Both the position numbers and the translations under genes were made by a program. The notes beneath the pieces were generated by a model that was not told where the DNA came from, ran no database searches, and saw nothing but the letters and a program-made list of their open reading frames with translations. Shown here in pieces: positions 25,557 through 40,110 of a stretch of 64,000 bases of DNA (its first letter is position 1; each line of letters begins with the position of its first letter). Source of the stretch: Scylla paramamosain (Eukaryota; Arthropoda; Malacostraca; Decapoda; Portunidae); contig NC_087152.1 in the NCBI RefSeq assembly GCF_035594125.1, positions 7,302,501 through 7,366,500 of the forward strand, in the 5' to 3' direction.

Positions 25557-26550
25557 CGGGTTGTGCTGCCAATAAAGTTGTCCTGGGGAGTTTAACCTTG
25601 GAGAAAATAAGTCACCATGATAGCTAGCCGTCGCTAAGCCTGCTGCTGTATTCCTCGGGGCCCAGTAAGCATCTCGCAATCCCAGTTTCTTCCTTTCTTG
25701 TGTACTCTAATATTTAAGGTATTTTACACCTTCCTGCAAGCCGTGGAGTTTTTATTTGGTTTTGATCTTAGATATTGTGTACTTTGAATCTTAGACCATA
25801 CAAAGAGCACGAAGGAGACCAGGAGTATCGTGATGGCTACATTGTTTTGATAGCTTTATAATTACACTTAGAAGAGTTTTCATAATTTTTTTTTATATGA
25901 GAGGGGTTATGTCCAACGGCAGTACAAAGGCTAAAAAAAAAAAAAAACCCACTGAAGGTATCAATAATTTGGTCTGAGACGTATTTAGTATTAGTAATCC
26001 ATGTCAAACGTAGGAGAAAAAGAGTTTATTACGTTATAGGATTTTTAATGAGTGATGCAACGTCGAAGCAAACTGAAATAGCAGAGAATCGAAGGGTTCA
26101 CGTGGAGCAGATTGCGGCAGTTAGGAGAGAGAAAAAGTAAGTGGCCTCCATAAAACTTGATAAAAACAGAACAGAGAGGAGCAGCTGCCATGAAAATGAA
26201 GAAAAAAATGTTGTCGTTGGAATAGGACAATACAGAATAACTCAAGGTATGCTGCCAAAACTGAATATTCTCTTGGGGAGGAGGACAGTTAATCATGAGC
26301 TTTTGAAAGGTGGCCTGCGCTCCTGTCACCCGTGAAAGAAGCTGAGAATTACGAGCACAGGCAGCGTGAACCAATTCCTTGCTGCATTGGCCAAGGGATA
26401 ATGAAGGTGAGCCTCTGGTAAATGTGGATAAACCCCACGTAATGCAAACATAAACATTTTCATTTTCCCCTATGCAATTTTCTCGTTTATAATATTGAGG
26501 ATAACGTAAAGTTAAGAAGTTTTCGGAGTTTTCGTAATATATGTAATAGT

Positions 26551-26790
26551 TTGTAATAGTTTCAACTTAACTTTGTGCCTTGTTTAATGCTTTCAAACGG
26601 TCGTCTCGTCTGGTTATCTGGTGCATGTATGGCTTTGGACGAGTTCAGACGAAGCTAACGTGGTGCTGAAAAACTCATAGCTTGATAACATTTGTAATAA
26701 TTTGTAATAGTTTCAGCTTGTCGTGTGCCTTGTTGTATGCTTTCAAACGGCCATCTCGTCTGGTTCTGGTACACGCTTCGGGACGGGTTC
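26551..26790. repeat. Diverged duplication, 151-bp period
   Basis: TTGTAATAGTTTCAACTTAA at 26551 and TTGTAATAGTTTCAGCTTGT at 26702 begin two blocks. Both contain GCTTTCAAACGG followed by ATCTCGTCTGGTT or GTCTCGTCTGGTT. Confidence 0.8.
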
Positions 26791-27205
26791 GGGGCATCAA
26801 AGCATAGAGGTTATCATGGTATGTTGTGCCGCGTCCCATCAGGCGTCACTCAGAGGGTACTAATTTGAAGCAAGGTAAACACTTCAGGCTCCTTTCGACG
26901 CTTTTACTGCCTCGAGGGGATAACCGTTATGGAGGCAACCAGTCCGTGTCAACACGATTCGACACGCACATTTGACACGCTCATGAGTGTATCAAGGCGT
27001 GGCGCGTGAATATGAAGATGATATTTATGTAAATGGAAGGATAGACATGCTTTGAAAGGGAAACTTGTCCATTATTATAAAGGGGTAAAAAATACATGGC
27101 CGTGAACGTCCCCAATATGTTGAGTGTCCGCCAGAATCACTTGTTTATGGCGTCTGGCGGCGGGGCGGCTAAGGCACCGTCTGGCATCGGTGCCGCGTAA
27201 AGCTG

Positions 27206-27222
27206 ACACACACACACACACA

Positions 27223-27275
<53 letters not shown>
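27206..27275. repeat. Compound (CA)n(CT)n
   Basis: CA at 27206-27225 passes directly into CT to 27275. The stretch 27276-28570 is unique, with CCA/CAC triplets at about 28078-28142 and pyrimidine-rich DNA after 28260, and no gene. Confidence 0.98.
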
Positions 27276-27277
<2 letters not shown>

Positions 27278-28568
27278 CTCATCTCGTGTGAACCATGCCC
27301 TTTGTACCTATTGTTCAGAAAGTTATTTGTGTTGGAAATCTCAAGTCTTTCCGCGAACCTATCAGGCAACATCACCGATGGTTGTCTCTCCCCTCACTCC
27401 TTTGGACTTCTTTCACCAGTCCTTCTTTCGTGGCGTCTCCTCTCTCTCCCTCGTTCTCCCTTTACACATCTTTCCCTCCTCTGTAATCACGGCGAGGATC
27501 TTGGATTCCACTTGAGAAAATATAAGGGTACTCGAGTCCTCTTTAACGGGCCTCATTCCCTTATGAGAAGGATCAGTTCGGTGTTTGTGGAGTGTCGGGG
27601 ATCGAAACCTGTGTCTGACGTTCTTGAGTGGGCGTTATTTTTTGTTACGCCTTCCTCTCTCAAGAGCTGCGAGGAATTACGTTTCGAAGGGTTGGCCTGA
27701 GGTGAGTCCCTCTTAAATGTTAGTCAGTTGGGTTCCTCCCTCAGTTTTCGCGAGGGAATTGAGAATTAGAAAATTATTATTCTTATTGGTGCTAATTTTC
27801 GAGCTCAGTGATATGGTCGTCCTTTCTTAACATGCAGGGCACTGTAATGAAATAGTTTGCATGAAGAGAAAAAAAGAATGCATGACTATTTTTGTCTTTT
27901 CTAGGTAATAACACAATATGGGAACTTGGTACGAGAAAAAGTCTTAAAAAAAATCGTAAATAGTTATAGATGATTACTGATTACGGTTAGGTTAGGTTAA
28001 AAAAAATTGCTTGTCATTTGAATGGTTAAAATACATCGGCGTCAATATCTAGAGAGCTTATGAATGTCCGCCACGACCGCCACCAACACTACCAATACCA
28101 CCACCATCACCACCCCCATTACCAGTACCATCACCACCACCGCTAGCCACTATCACTACCAGCCATTATCTTCGCAGCTTCCAAGCGTCTCCCAAGTACT
28201 GTTTACTCAGAACTTAACAACATATAACTGTCCTACATAGTTGCCACTACCCTTCCTCTTCCTCCCCCTCATCCCACTCCTCCTTCGCTATTTTTGTTCT
28301 GGTTCTTCTTGTTCTTGTTCATGGTCTTTTTGTTGTTGTTATTGCTTTTGTTATTCTTGTTTTGTTCTTGTTTTTCTTGTTCTCGTTCTTCTTGTTCTTG
28401 TTCTTTTTTAACTCCTCCTCTTCTCCTTCTCCTGCTCGTCGTCGTCATCGTCGTCATTCACTTCCTCCTCTTCTCTTTCTTCTCATTCACTTCTTCCTCC
28501 AATGCCTCCTTTCTCTTGCCATCGTTTGCCTGTTTACCTCTCCTCCTTCAGCAGAAGTTGCCTGCAAA

Positions 28569-28570
<2 letters not shown>

Positions 28571-28603
<33 letters not shown>

Positions 28604-28619
28604 CAGTGAGTTTTAGTTT

Positions 28620-28659
<40 letters not shown>

Positions 28660-28686
28660 CAGTGAGTTTTAGTTTTAACACACACA

Positions 28687-28769
<83 letters not shown>
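28571..28769. repeat. CA-array duplication followed by a CT array
   Basis: A 56-bp unit of (CA)n plus CTACAGTGAGTTTTAGTTTT occurs twice, with the unique part at 28601 and 28657. A short CA run and a CT array (28689-28769) follow. The unique parts read as identical, so the duplication is young. Confidence 0.95.
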
Positions 28770-28771
<2 letters not shown>

Positions 28772-29503
28772 GTTATTCCGTACTTTATCACCCCTCTCCT
28801 ATATCACTTGACATACAGTTTCTCTCTCCCCTCTCTTCCTTTACTCTCTCTTTCTCTCTTTCTCTTCCTCTCTGTCTGCGCTGTTCTCCATTTTTCTCGT
28901 AATTTTTCATCACGTGGGCAATTTCCTCAAAATCTCATCACTTATTTTTCATTTCCTCTCTTTTCCTTCGTGTAAACTTTTCGAATGTTTTCTTACACAC
29001 GTTTTTATCACACATTCTCATTTTTATTCTTCAATTTTCAGACACAGAACTGCTAAGAGTTTTTTGTCTATATTTTCTTTTTGTGTAATAATAACTGTCG
29101 CATCTACTATCTGTCTGTCTCTCAGATTATAATTTTCTTTTTTTTTTCTTGTTTCCTTTAGTACGTATGATTTCTACTTCACTTTTTTTTTAATTGCACC
29201 GCTTTCACTTTTTTTCGCAGTATTGTTCAGTATTGTTCTCCTTTTCCATTTCTTTTTTTCCTTGCTCGATCCTTTGTTTTATCCATTGGTCTTTGATCTT
29301 TTCTTTTGAAAAATATGTTTTCTTGCCCTAGTTTTTTTTCCTTCTCTATTTTTTGTTTCTTGTCACAATCCCTGTGCCCTTATTTTCTTTCCTTTCTCCG
29401 ATCAGCCACATTCATGCCTCCGTCCTGCAACATTTCCTGCGTTTTCTCATCCGTCTAATTCCTTTCATAGCCTTGTTTCTCCCCTCTGAATTCCACTGCC
29501 CAC

Positions 29504-29504
<1 letters not shown>

Positions 29505-29590
<86 letters not shown>

Positions 29591-29724
29591 TCTCTCTTTC
29601 TCTCTGCCTGCTTTCTTTCTTGTCTTTTATTTATTTTTTTTATCTTTGTCCGGGTCTTTTTTTGTGTGTGCGCGCGCGTACTTGCGTGCATACGTGTGTG
29701 CGTGCATGTGTGCGTGTGTGCATG

Positions 29725-29802
<78 letters not shown>
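29505..29802. repeat. CT array, alternating purine-pyrimidine tract, CT array
   Basis: CT at 29505-29583 (imperfect to about 29605), an alternating GT/GC/AC tract at about 29663-29725 including GCGCGCGT, and CT at 29726-29802. Confidence 0.97.
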
Positions 29803-29804
<2 letters not shown>

Positions 29805-29915
29805 CCATCATCCTACCTTTGTATCTTGTCCATTTCTTTCATGCCTCCTCACATCTTTGTCCCTTTTTCTCATTTCTTCTCTTCATTCCCCTTCCCCTCC
29901 CCTTCTTTCCTTCCT

Positions 29916-30020
29916 CCACCACCACCATCACCATCACCACCACCACCATCACTATCACCACTACCACCATCACCATCACCACCACCACCACCACCATCAC
30001 CATCACCACCACCACCACCG
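29916..30020. repeat. (CAC/CAT)n triplet array
   Basis: Interrupted CAC and CAT triplets. His, Pro/Ser or Thr/Ile homopolymer frames arise from it. Confidence 0.95.
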
Positions 30021-30532
30021 CCACCTCGCCGTCTCACTTTCTCATAGGGAACAAAACTTTCAACCCCCACATTGCTGGTCTCCGTGACTGTAAGGTGAAC
30101 TCTGAATCGCAAACTTTCGTCAGCATTGCCGTTGGTACATTTTCTTTGAGATTACGTTTTCTTTGTCTTTTTTCTTTTTTTTCCTCCCTTATTTTGGAGG
30201 GTGATCTTGTGTAACTTTTTCTCTCTTTTTCCTGTTTTTTTTTCCGCTCTCAAAGAAAGTGGATTTACGATTTCAAAGTTGGAATTGCAGGGCTATATAT
30301 TTGAGTTTCTTTTGGTACTGTGGGAGGGAGAGAGAAAAAAAAAAAATGGGGCGGGAAGAGGAAGTGGAAGGGAAGGTTGCGAGGTGAAAAGAATGGTAAT
30401 TAAAAAAAAAAAAAAACGAATAAATAAAGGATTTGTAATTTGTAGGAAAGAGAATGGCATAAGGAGTGTTGGGATTGTCTTTTGATTTTTGTGGTTCATT
30501 TCTTTAGGTAGTATTCGTAAAGGAAGGTGTTT

Positions 30533-30535
<3 letters not shown>

Positions 30536-30577
<42 letters not shown>

Positions 30578-30679
30578 TATTTGCGGGCTGGTGGTGTGGG
30601 TGGCTTAAAGCGGACATGATATTATTTGCCAACGTATTTCAATCTTCTTTCAAGTCAAGTGGTTTAATATTGTCACCCA

Positions 30680-30770
<91 letters not shown>
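30536..30770. repeat. (CT)n and (GA)n inverted pair
   Basis: CT at 30536-30574 and GA at 30683-30770, complementary and separated by about 110 bp. The stretch 30771-31355 is unique AT-rich DNA without a gene. Confidence 0.98.
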
Positions 30771-30775
<5 letters not shown>

Positions 30776-31356
30776 CATGACCTTCTCAAGCATTTGTCCT
30801 TGTGTGATTCATTGTTCTCATTGTGGTGGTGACTCATATAAGCATTAGTAGGTGTCTCGGTATTGTTCAAGGTCCTCTCTGCCTTAGCTGTTAGTAAATG
30901 CATGTCTCAGTTACAGATGCGTGCATATACACCTCCTTTATACACCAGCCATGTATAACCCAGTGAAAGAAAATATGTAGTGTGTGTGTATATATATGAC
31001 AAGGTTTTGCTTTTATTAGTCTTTCATGTTTTATACGTAGGATGTTGTACTATAGCTTTTTTTTTGTCATGATAATAAAACTTCGTATTAAAAGTTTTCA
31101 TTACCCTAAGTACACCAGCTGTTATTCTACATAGTATCTTGATTCATACTAAAATAACACATTTTTATTGCTGTAACATCTTACTTGCGTTTTAATGAAA
31201 TATCTTCTTCAGATTCACAGTGTATCTTTCTAGTAAAATTTAACACTGCTTCAAGGACTAATATATTTTTCTAAGCCTTATTGATTATACTGTACCTGCA
31301 AAAACAATTTATTCAAAAGTAGGAACTTTTTCCCATTCTGTTGGGACTATCATTTC

Positions 31357-31468
<112 letters not shown>

Positions 31469-31850
31469 TCATGCCATGCCTTCCTTATTGTGTAGTCTCG
31501 CTGCCTTTTTATGAAAAGAAAATTTACATTTATTTGTCTTGTGTACTGTAGTATTAATTTGAAATGTTGTTTAAAAGTTGCATTTAATTATTTGTGGTTT
31601 TCATTTTCTTACTTTATTCCCTTTTCAGGTCTTATTCACAGTTGTATTCTGGGAATTCGTATTCTGTTCAGTGAACCATGAATAACATTCACATATCTTA
31701 TTAATACCTTTTCATTTCGTACATTTTACGTGGTCATTGGCACCTGTTCATCTTTCCCTCGCACCCAAGTCATTACTCTTCTGTCCAGCTCTATCCACTA
31801 ATTACGTTTCTTTTCATCTCCACCTAATTAAAGACCTCTACCAATATAGT

Positions 31851-32015
<165 letters not shown>

Positions 32016-32685
32016 TAAACCAACGGCAGGACAGTACATGTGATGGCACCGGTACATAACTTTCTGTGGTATTGAGGGTACCCGCTACGTGTCAGCGCTG
32101 GGAACGTGTTTCGTCCTCTGTTCACCCAGCAGCAATTAGCTATGGGGGACTATGACTTCGCTATCCCCGTGTGTGGTGTGTGAGTGGGCTACGTTTTACC
32201 CAAAGATTGGCCAGAGTCACTAAAGTCTTTCCGTAGGGGACTGCATGGCTGTGATGCAAGACCAGCAGACGACCGTGGGTGAATAACACGCGCACAATAG
32301 TTGTACATACAGTCCCACGGTGGTGTTTATCCAGTCCTCTCTGCAAGGGGCTGGCGACATCGTGCTCCGTAGTGCAGCTAATCTCTGAAACTCGTAAGGA
32401 GAAATTTTGTGTCGCCGAAAATACACTGCCTCTTGTATGTGGCTCGGATGGCGTAGGTTGCCTCCACTCCCTCAGGGCATTGTGAAGAAAATGAGAGGGT
32501 GGAAGTTTATTAGTAGAGGAAAGGTGATATTGAAAGTTGTGGGGATGTAGGGAAGAGAAAGTTTAAAATATGATGGCAAGAAACTAGATTTGAAACTGAA
32601 TGATGAATGAGGAACATATTAAAGTAACACAAATGTAAACTAGAGGAAGATTGAAATATCACTGAAATACGAAGCAGAGGCTCGC
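32016..32685. other. Moderately GC-rich unique DNA, no gene seen
   Basis: Short overlapping frames on both strands (68 codons or fewer) show no domain. The CTCTGTTCACCCAGCAGCAA stretch near 32116 looks like a fragment of a dispersed repeat, but no second copy is present here. Confidence 0.4.
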
Positions 32686-32710
32686 GCACACACAAATACA
32701 CACACACACA

Positions 32711-32799
<89 letters not shown>
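32686..32799. repeat. (CA)n microsatellite
   Basis: CA array with a few interruptions at its left end. The stretch 32800-34370 holds only the non-LTR remnant at 33570-33760 and AT-rich DNA with T runs (33240-33266). Confidence 0.98.
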
Positions 32800-32801
<2 letters not shown>

Positions 32802-33569
32802 GGGAGAAGGAAAGATCTGCGGATTAATTTATTGAGGAATGATTTAACTAATTGATATTGATGTTACGAAAAAAAATGGTGATGTATTGTGATGGGAAAA
32901 TAATAACGGCGCTTCCAGAGCCGCGCGGAGGAGAGAGGGAAAGATAATTCAATATTCTAATACCGTGAGAAAAAAAAATGGTATGCTTATGGATAAAATG
33001 AAAATAAACAGAAGCCTCACACTGGGAAAAAAAAAGTTCTTTAGAAGGGGAAAACAAAAACAGCAGATGAAAATAAGTAACAAACATTTTTTCTTTCTTT
33101 CTTGTACGTTTCCTCGCCAAGCCGCCGCAGTAGGAGATAATTTAAAAATCTGGGTCACGAAATATTTTTAGGGAATGTATTCCTTGACATCGTGTGGTGC
33201 GTCAGCGCTGCTTGAAATAGGTCAGAAATTACAAACCGTTTTTTTTTTTTTCGTTTTTTTTTTTTTCCCACCACATATAACAGTAGACTGATATTTTTTT
33301 TTCTGGGCGAACTTGTCGCAATAATGTTTTCTATACGTCAATTTATAAACGACATAGTAATCATGACGAATTATTATGATGTGTTATGACGATGGCGTTT
33401 GTGAATCGTATACTCAATGTCTTTTTAGTCTAGTATATCCTTGACTACGGACATTTTTAGTCTATTTTATCTGACATTTTTGTTTACGTCTATATGTATT
33501 TCTTAACCGTCTACTACACCACTTTAAATAATGCTTAAATCATTCCTTAACTACATCTTTCATAATGTT

Positions 33570-33760
33570 CTACTTGATGAGGTGAATGGACTCAGTAATC
33601 GGGTTGTTGGTGCTGAGTCATTAGGGAGCGCTTGAAGGAAGATTAGGTAATAAATTCGTGGACGAGGGTGATTTGTGGAAATGGGTTGGTGTGATTCGTG
33701 TAGGACCGATGACTTCTTCTGGCCTCCCCCTATTTTTCTTATGATCTTATTTTCCTATTT
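33570..33760 (+). mobile_element. Non-LTR retrotransposon 3'-end remnant, copy 4
   Basis: The plus strand encodes VNGLSNRVVGAESLGS with a following stop. A diverged 3' UTR with GTGTAGGACCGATGACTTCT follows, then a TCTTATG-type end. It is the same family as the remnants near 0.7 and 1.6 kb. Confidence 0.68.
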
Positions 33761-34370
33761 ACTTATTTATTTATGTTCTTGATTACGAGTATTTTTTTTT
33801 TGACGTTTTTGATAATATACATTTTTTCTTTACTATCAGCTATACCACTTTCAGTAATATTTTGATAATGCCTTAACTATATCTCTCATAATTTTCTAAC
33901 ACTGATGTACAGTTTAATATTACCTCCGCACAAACATACCAGTCAGCCAGCCAGTTGTCAGCAGTGATGTGTGGGAGGATTTTTCACGCGAGCCCCTCAC
34001 TTCGCCTTCCCCTGGGCCGATGTGGGCGAGGTGAAAGGCGTGGAGGTGATTTCAGGCAGGTTGGCGAGATGAGCGCAGAACTTTGATCAGATTTCGGGTA
34101 ACGACCACATTCCTCTCACTGGCGATTTAGGGAACAGTAAAGGACCCTAAATGTTCACTGTTTTACGACGTCTTTTTATTTTTACTCCACGTAAGACGCT
34201 GCAGCGTTTGCCCTTTTTGACTTCTAGCAATGTCTCCCTGCCTTCCACGAGAAAAAGAAAAAAAAAAGTTACAGGTTGACTAATTTATATAAATAGGAAT
34301 TTCTCTCCCTACAAAGTACACGCAACAGAATATTTATTTTATTTTATTTTCTATGCGCTGTGAAGTTTAC

Positions 34371-34474
<104 letters not shown>

Positions 34475-35189
34475 CTTTCACACCTCATAAAAGAACAAGG
34501 GATGTTCGACTGTAAGTGTGCTTGATGTGGTTAGTGGCTGTGCATCGGCTGGCTCTACTCGTATATCTAGTCTGTGTTGGAGAGTTGCAGAGATTCACCT
34601 TGTGGAGATAATTGGAAATGAACAAAAGAACCTCTAATGACAGATGACAGACACAGGATGAAGGCATCAGGGAGCAAGTGTCGAGTGTTTGCGTGAAATC
34701 GTGGATTGCATCAGGTATTTTTATTTCATTGGTGGTAGTGTTTGAGTCATCATTACAATTGTTTTCCTAATTCTGCTTATGATAAGACGTAAAGCAATCT
34801 CTCACTTAAAGGTGTTTTTTTTTTTTTTTATAAAAGTTGCATCCGATATTTTGTTGGCATTCTATTTGTCATGGCATTATTTCATACCGATGTTTTTTCC
34901 TAATTCTATATATTTGAAGACTTAGAGCAATTTCTTACATAAAAGAGTGTTACATGTCATATAAAAAGTAATTGGGGATATACACTCACTATCATTACGT
35001 GAAAAGGGGCCAGACCATCGATCGTAGAAGATCTCAAGGACTGCATCGTTAGGAAAAGTTTGGAAACTCTGGAATGGAAAGCTCCCAAAGGACTGATGGG
35101 TCGCCTTACATCCCATAGCGGCGGGAGCTACTGAGAACAACCCAACAGACTAGAGTAGCTCAAGTCACTGTACTGTTTTGATCTCACTG

Positions 35190-35250
35190 ATTTACAGGGA
35201 CTGCCAAGGGTAAGTCTGGCGTTTTTTTGCAGCTTCCCTTATTTATTTAT
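35190..35250 (+). mobile_element. Possible non-LTR 3' UTR remnant
   Basis: ACAGGGACTGCCAAGGGTAA followed by TTGCAGCTTCCCTTATTTAT resembles the terminal block of the family at 1648-1700. It is short and degenerate. Confidence 0.45.
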
Positions 35251-36284
35251 TTTTTCTAATGGTATGTTTTTTTTCGTAGTCTGGAGGCGTCACGGATTCA
35301 TGGTTTGTATACCCCACATTTGAAATTTAATGAAAGCTGACGACCTCTGTTGTTGATGGTTTGGTTTGATATGAGTTCATGTTTAGGTTAGTTAACGAAG
35401 GAATGTTTCTTTCTAAGGATTGTTCTGATAAAAGTGATTATGGTTGGTTGATGAAAACGAGAAAAAAAAAAAAAACTGTTATTTTTCTCTATCCTTTAAA
35501 ATACTCTAAGATTCCGCTTTAGAGTTGTTGAATGAACAACTCTAAACCCCTTCTCTCCCCTGAATTGTTCAATGGATCGTGAATGAGGGCGTGAGTGTAA
35601 GTGACAGGTGTATGACCGCACAGGGCGTGAAAAGCGTTTATTTTTGGGTACCATTTGAAATACACGATTATTAGAAAAAATCGCCCTTCTCGTTTTAATG
35701 GAAGCGACTGTCATCATTCGAGCGTTATAATTGCAACAAAAATATGCGTTTTTCTTGTTTAGTGGAAATAATTGCCGTCATTTGAACAGTACTTCCGCTG
35801 GCAGGTGATATAAGTAAATACTCGGAAAATGATATTTTGCGACTATAAAAACAAAATACCACCACCACCGCAACCACGACCACCACCACCACCACCACCA
35901 CCACTATCATCAATACTAATACCAAAAGCTGCTCCAATCATTCAGCACATTACGTATAATCCCGAAGGTAATTGAACTGCTCTTCCCTTAGCAAATTTAG
36001 TAGAAAGAACCGAACCAGCCAATGAAATGACGCTCCCGAAGGACACGTACCACCAGCACTACCACTACTACTACCACTACCACCACCACGCCTGCATCTC
36101 CCATTAAAGATGATTACTCCCATTACCATAGTTACACTTCACCCATGAACACGCCATTAATGAACGATGCAGGAGGGACAAAAAAAAAGAGTTGCATTAT
36201 TTTTATACCACACTTTCATGCGCACGACCTCCATCCAGCCAACAGGTGTCTTTTCCTTCCTGCCCTCCTCGTCAATGTAACTTC

Positions 36285-37551
<1,267 letters not shown>

Positions 37552-37869
37552 AGACTAGGAGGGAGAAACTAGGGCAAATTTCTCATTAAAGGAAAGAATA
37601 AACACGATAAAATTCGGAAAAATAGTAATAAATTTGCTCATTGATTCCTGATAAAAGCGAGGCAGAGTATTGAACCGATAAGTATAGGAAAAAAAAGGCA
37701 ATCATTAATAGCTGGAAATGCAAGGAAGTGTTTTCATCAGATGCTGCTTTAATATAATATTGCGATGTGCAAAACATAATTAAAAGAAGGAAAAAAAATT
37801 ATAATGATAACTGGAGCATATTTTAAAGACAATACGTGTACGTCATGAAAAAAAAAAAAACTTGAAGAC

Positions 37870-38340
37870 TGAAATAATGAAGAAAACTGCCGCATGACGT
37901 AAAGAAAACCACATTTAGATATTATAAGAGACAAAGGAAAGTAAAACGATATAAGGCAACATTTACAGCACATAAAACAAAGCAGAAAGTGAGATAATGA
38001 AAGCATCAACACATAACGTAAACATAACAAAACACATAAAAGAAAACCAGGAAGTGAGACAGATGGTGGGCGTAACAAGGCGATCATAACGCAAAGAAAA
38101 CAACAGCAGCGGTACCAAGAGAGTGAGGTAGTAACGGAAGCAACACAATACGTAAAGAAAAACAACAAAAAATACCAAGGAAAATTACTGTAACGAAGCA
38201 ACACGACACACAAATAAATAGAAAAAAAAAAAAACAAGAACAACAACATCATGAGAAGCGAGACAATAACAGAAGCAACATCAATACCAAAGAGAGTGAG
38301 GCAGTAAACAGAAGCAACTCGACACAAATACATAAGGATA
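37870..38340. repeat. Degenerate A-rich minisatellite
   Basis: Units of roughly 55-70 bp share GAGTGAGGTAGTAAC-like and GAAGCAACACAATACG-like blocks, for example around 38125, 38255 and 38300. The region is A-rich and noncoding. The open minus-strand frame over it (37749-38390) is a by-product of its composition. Confidence 0.55.
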
Positions 38341-38845
38341 AAAAAAGAAAAAAAAAAAAAGCAGCAACAAATATTCATCCCACATAACAAAGCGTGGGAA
38401 GTGAATTGCGCGCATCCCCATAACAGTGATATTGGAAATCAACCCCAAACTCAAATTCCGCCGTTATACAAAATTTTGAGGGGGGAGGGGGAACCTTGAC
38501 GACCAATATTGTACGTAGTCCGGCCGCCGGCAAAGACCATTTCGCAAGCGCTAATGGAGTTTGCTGCTCTCCTCCTGGGACCTTGTATTCCAATGGTCTC
38601 ATCGTGGATTTTCGAATAATAAAAAAAAAGTAAATAATCACAAATTGCTCAGCGTCTCTCGAGGAATTTCACTGCAGGTCGAAAGTATTGTCCTGTGTGT
38701 GGCAGTTAATCAGTTAATCGTCGTTACTGCCAAGGTTTTTTTTTTACTTTTTTTATATATGTATATATTTTTTTTTTCCTGAAGTAATGTTAATATATTT
38801 TATCATGGGACGGTTGCATTGATTTCGAAGGGGAAGATAGATGTA

Positions 38846-39157
<312 letters not shown>

Positions 39158-39760
39158 TTTTCAAGGTGTGTTTCCATTACAGAGACAACTGTTGACTGAC
39201 TAGATCGGCATCACAGTTCCGGGACTCACTCACTCTAAGGGCATACAAGAACTTCCAGACACACACATCCTCTTAAGCACCCAGTTGTCTGTCTAAGCGT
39301 GTGTCCTGCGAGAGCAATAATGTACCTCCTGCTTGGTGTGGGGAGGGGGTTTTACGAGGCATTGCAGGTAAAGAGATTGCTGTGGATTCGTGATTACTTA
39401 TTGCTTTTCCGTTCTTCTGAGATCCTTCCTTTGTGGTGAGACGGGGACCTCTTCACTGCTTGCCGAGAGGTGGTTTCTGTGGTGGCTTTCTTTAAATTAG
39501 AACGTGACTGGTTTCCTGTTTCTTGTTTATGTATTTATTTTTATTTGCCTTCGACTTGAATTGTTTCAGGAGAGGAGTATCAAGACGTCTCTTGATCTAA
39601 ATTAGTCTTTTTGTCCTTTCTCTCGGATCTTCTGCTTGTTTCTTTTTAATGTTTTTTTAGGAACGGCATTATAAATGAGCTTTTTAAAATTTTAATCTAT
39701 TTTCTTTTACCTTGGCTGGTCTCCGGATGCATAAAAAGTGTATTTATAAAGCAAAGACTT

Positions 39761-40110
39761 ACTCGGAATTGCAAACATGTTGGTGTAGTTGAAATGTTTT
39801 TTTTTTTTTTGTGGTCTTGCATAGAGATTTTCCTCGCTTGTGTGTCTGTGTGATGATAATCCTCTTGTCTGTCTAAATACGGTGCACTAAAACAAAAAAA
39901 AAGAAAATACTCAGAATTGCAAATAGAAGTGTGTGGGTGGATTGTGTCTTTCATACTGTCATGTTTCGAGATCTTCCCTGGCTGTGTATCTGTATTATGT
40001 ATTCTTCTCACCAGACTATTCGTGGTGCATTTATTGAACAGATTTAGCCCGCAGCTCTGAACTTGTCTGCGTTGATTGTGATTGTGTCTTCCTTACTTTC
40101 TTTGAGAATC
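39761..40110. repeat. Diverged tandem repeat, about 141-148-bp period
   Basis: ACTCGGAATTGCAAAC at 39761 and ACTCAGAATTGCAAAT at 39909 head two units with matching TGTGTATCTG and GGTGCA blocks downstream. A third, weaker unit shows GATTGTGTCTTCCTTAC near 40081. Confidence 0.7.

Noticed and set aside
27590..27625. GGGATCGAAACC as a possible tRNA T arm on the minus strand
   Set aside because: The complement, GGTTTCGATCCC, has an extra T relative to a B box and no cloverleaf can be drawn.
27985..28000. GGTTAGGTTAGG as telomere repeat
   Set aside because: Only about two units, within chance expectation in this genome; not treated as a second interstitial tract.
29353..30087. 244-codon forward open frame with His-rich C terminus
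   Set aside because: Two CT arrays and a CAC/CAT array explain nearly all of it.
37749..38390. 213-codon minus-strand frame resembling a hydrophobic membrane protein
   Set aside because: The hydrophobic residues come from a T-rich complement of an A-rich degenerate minisatellite; codon use and repeats argue against a gene.
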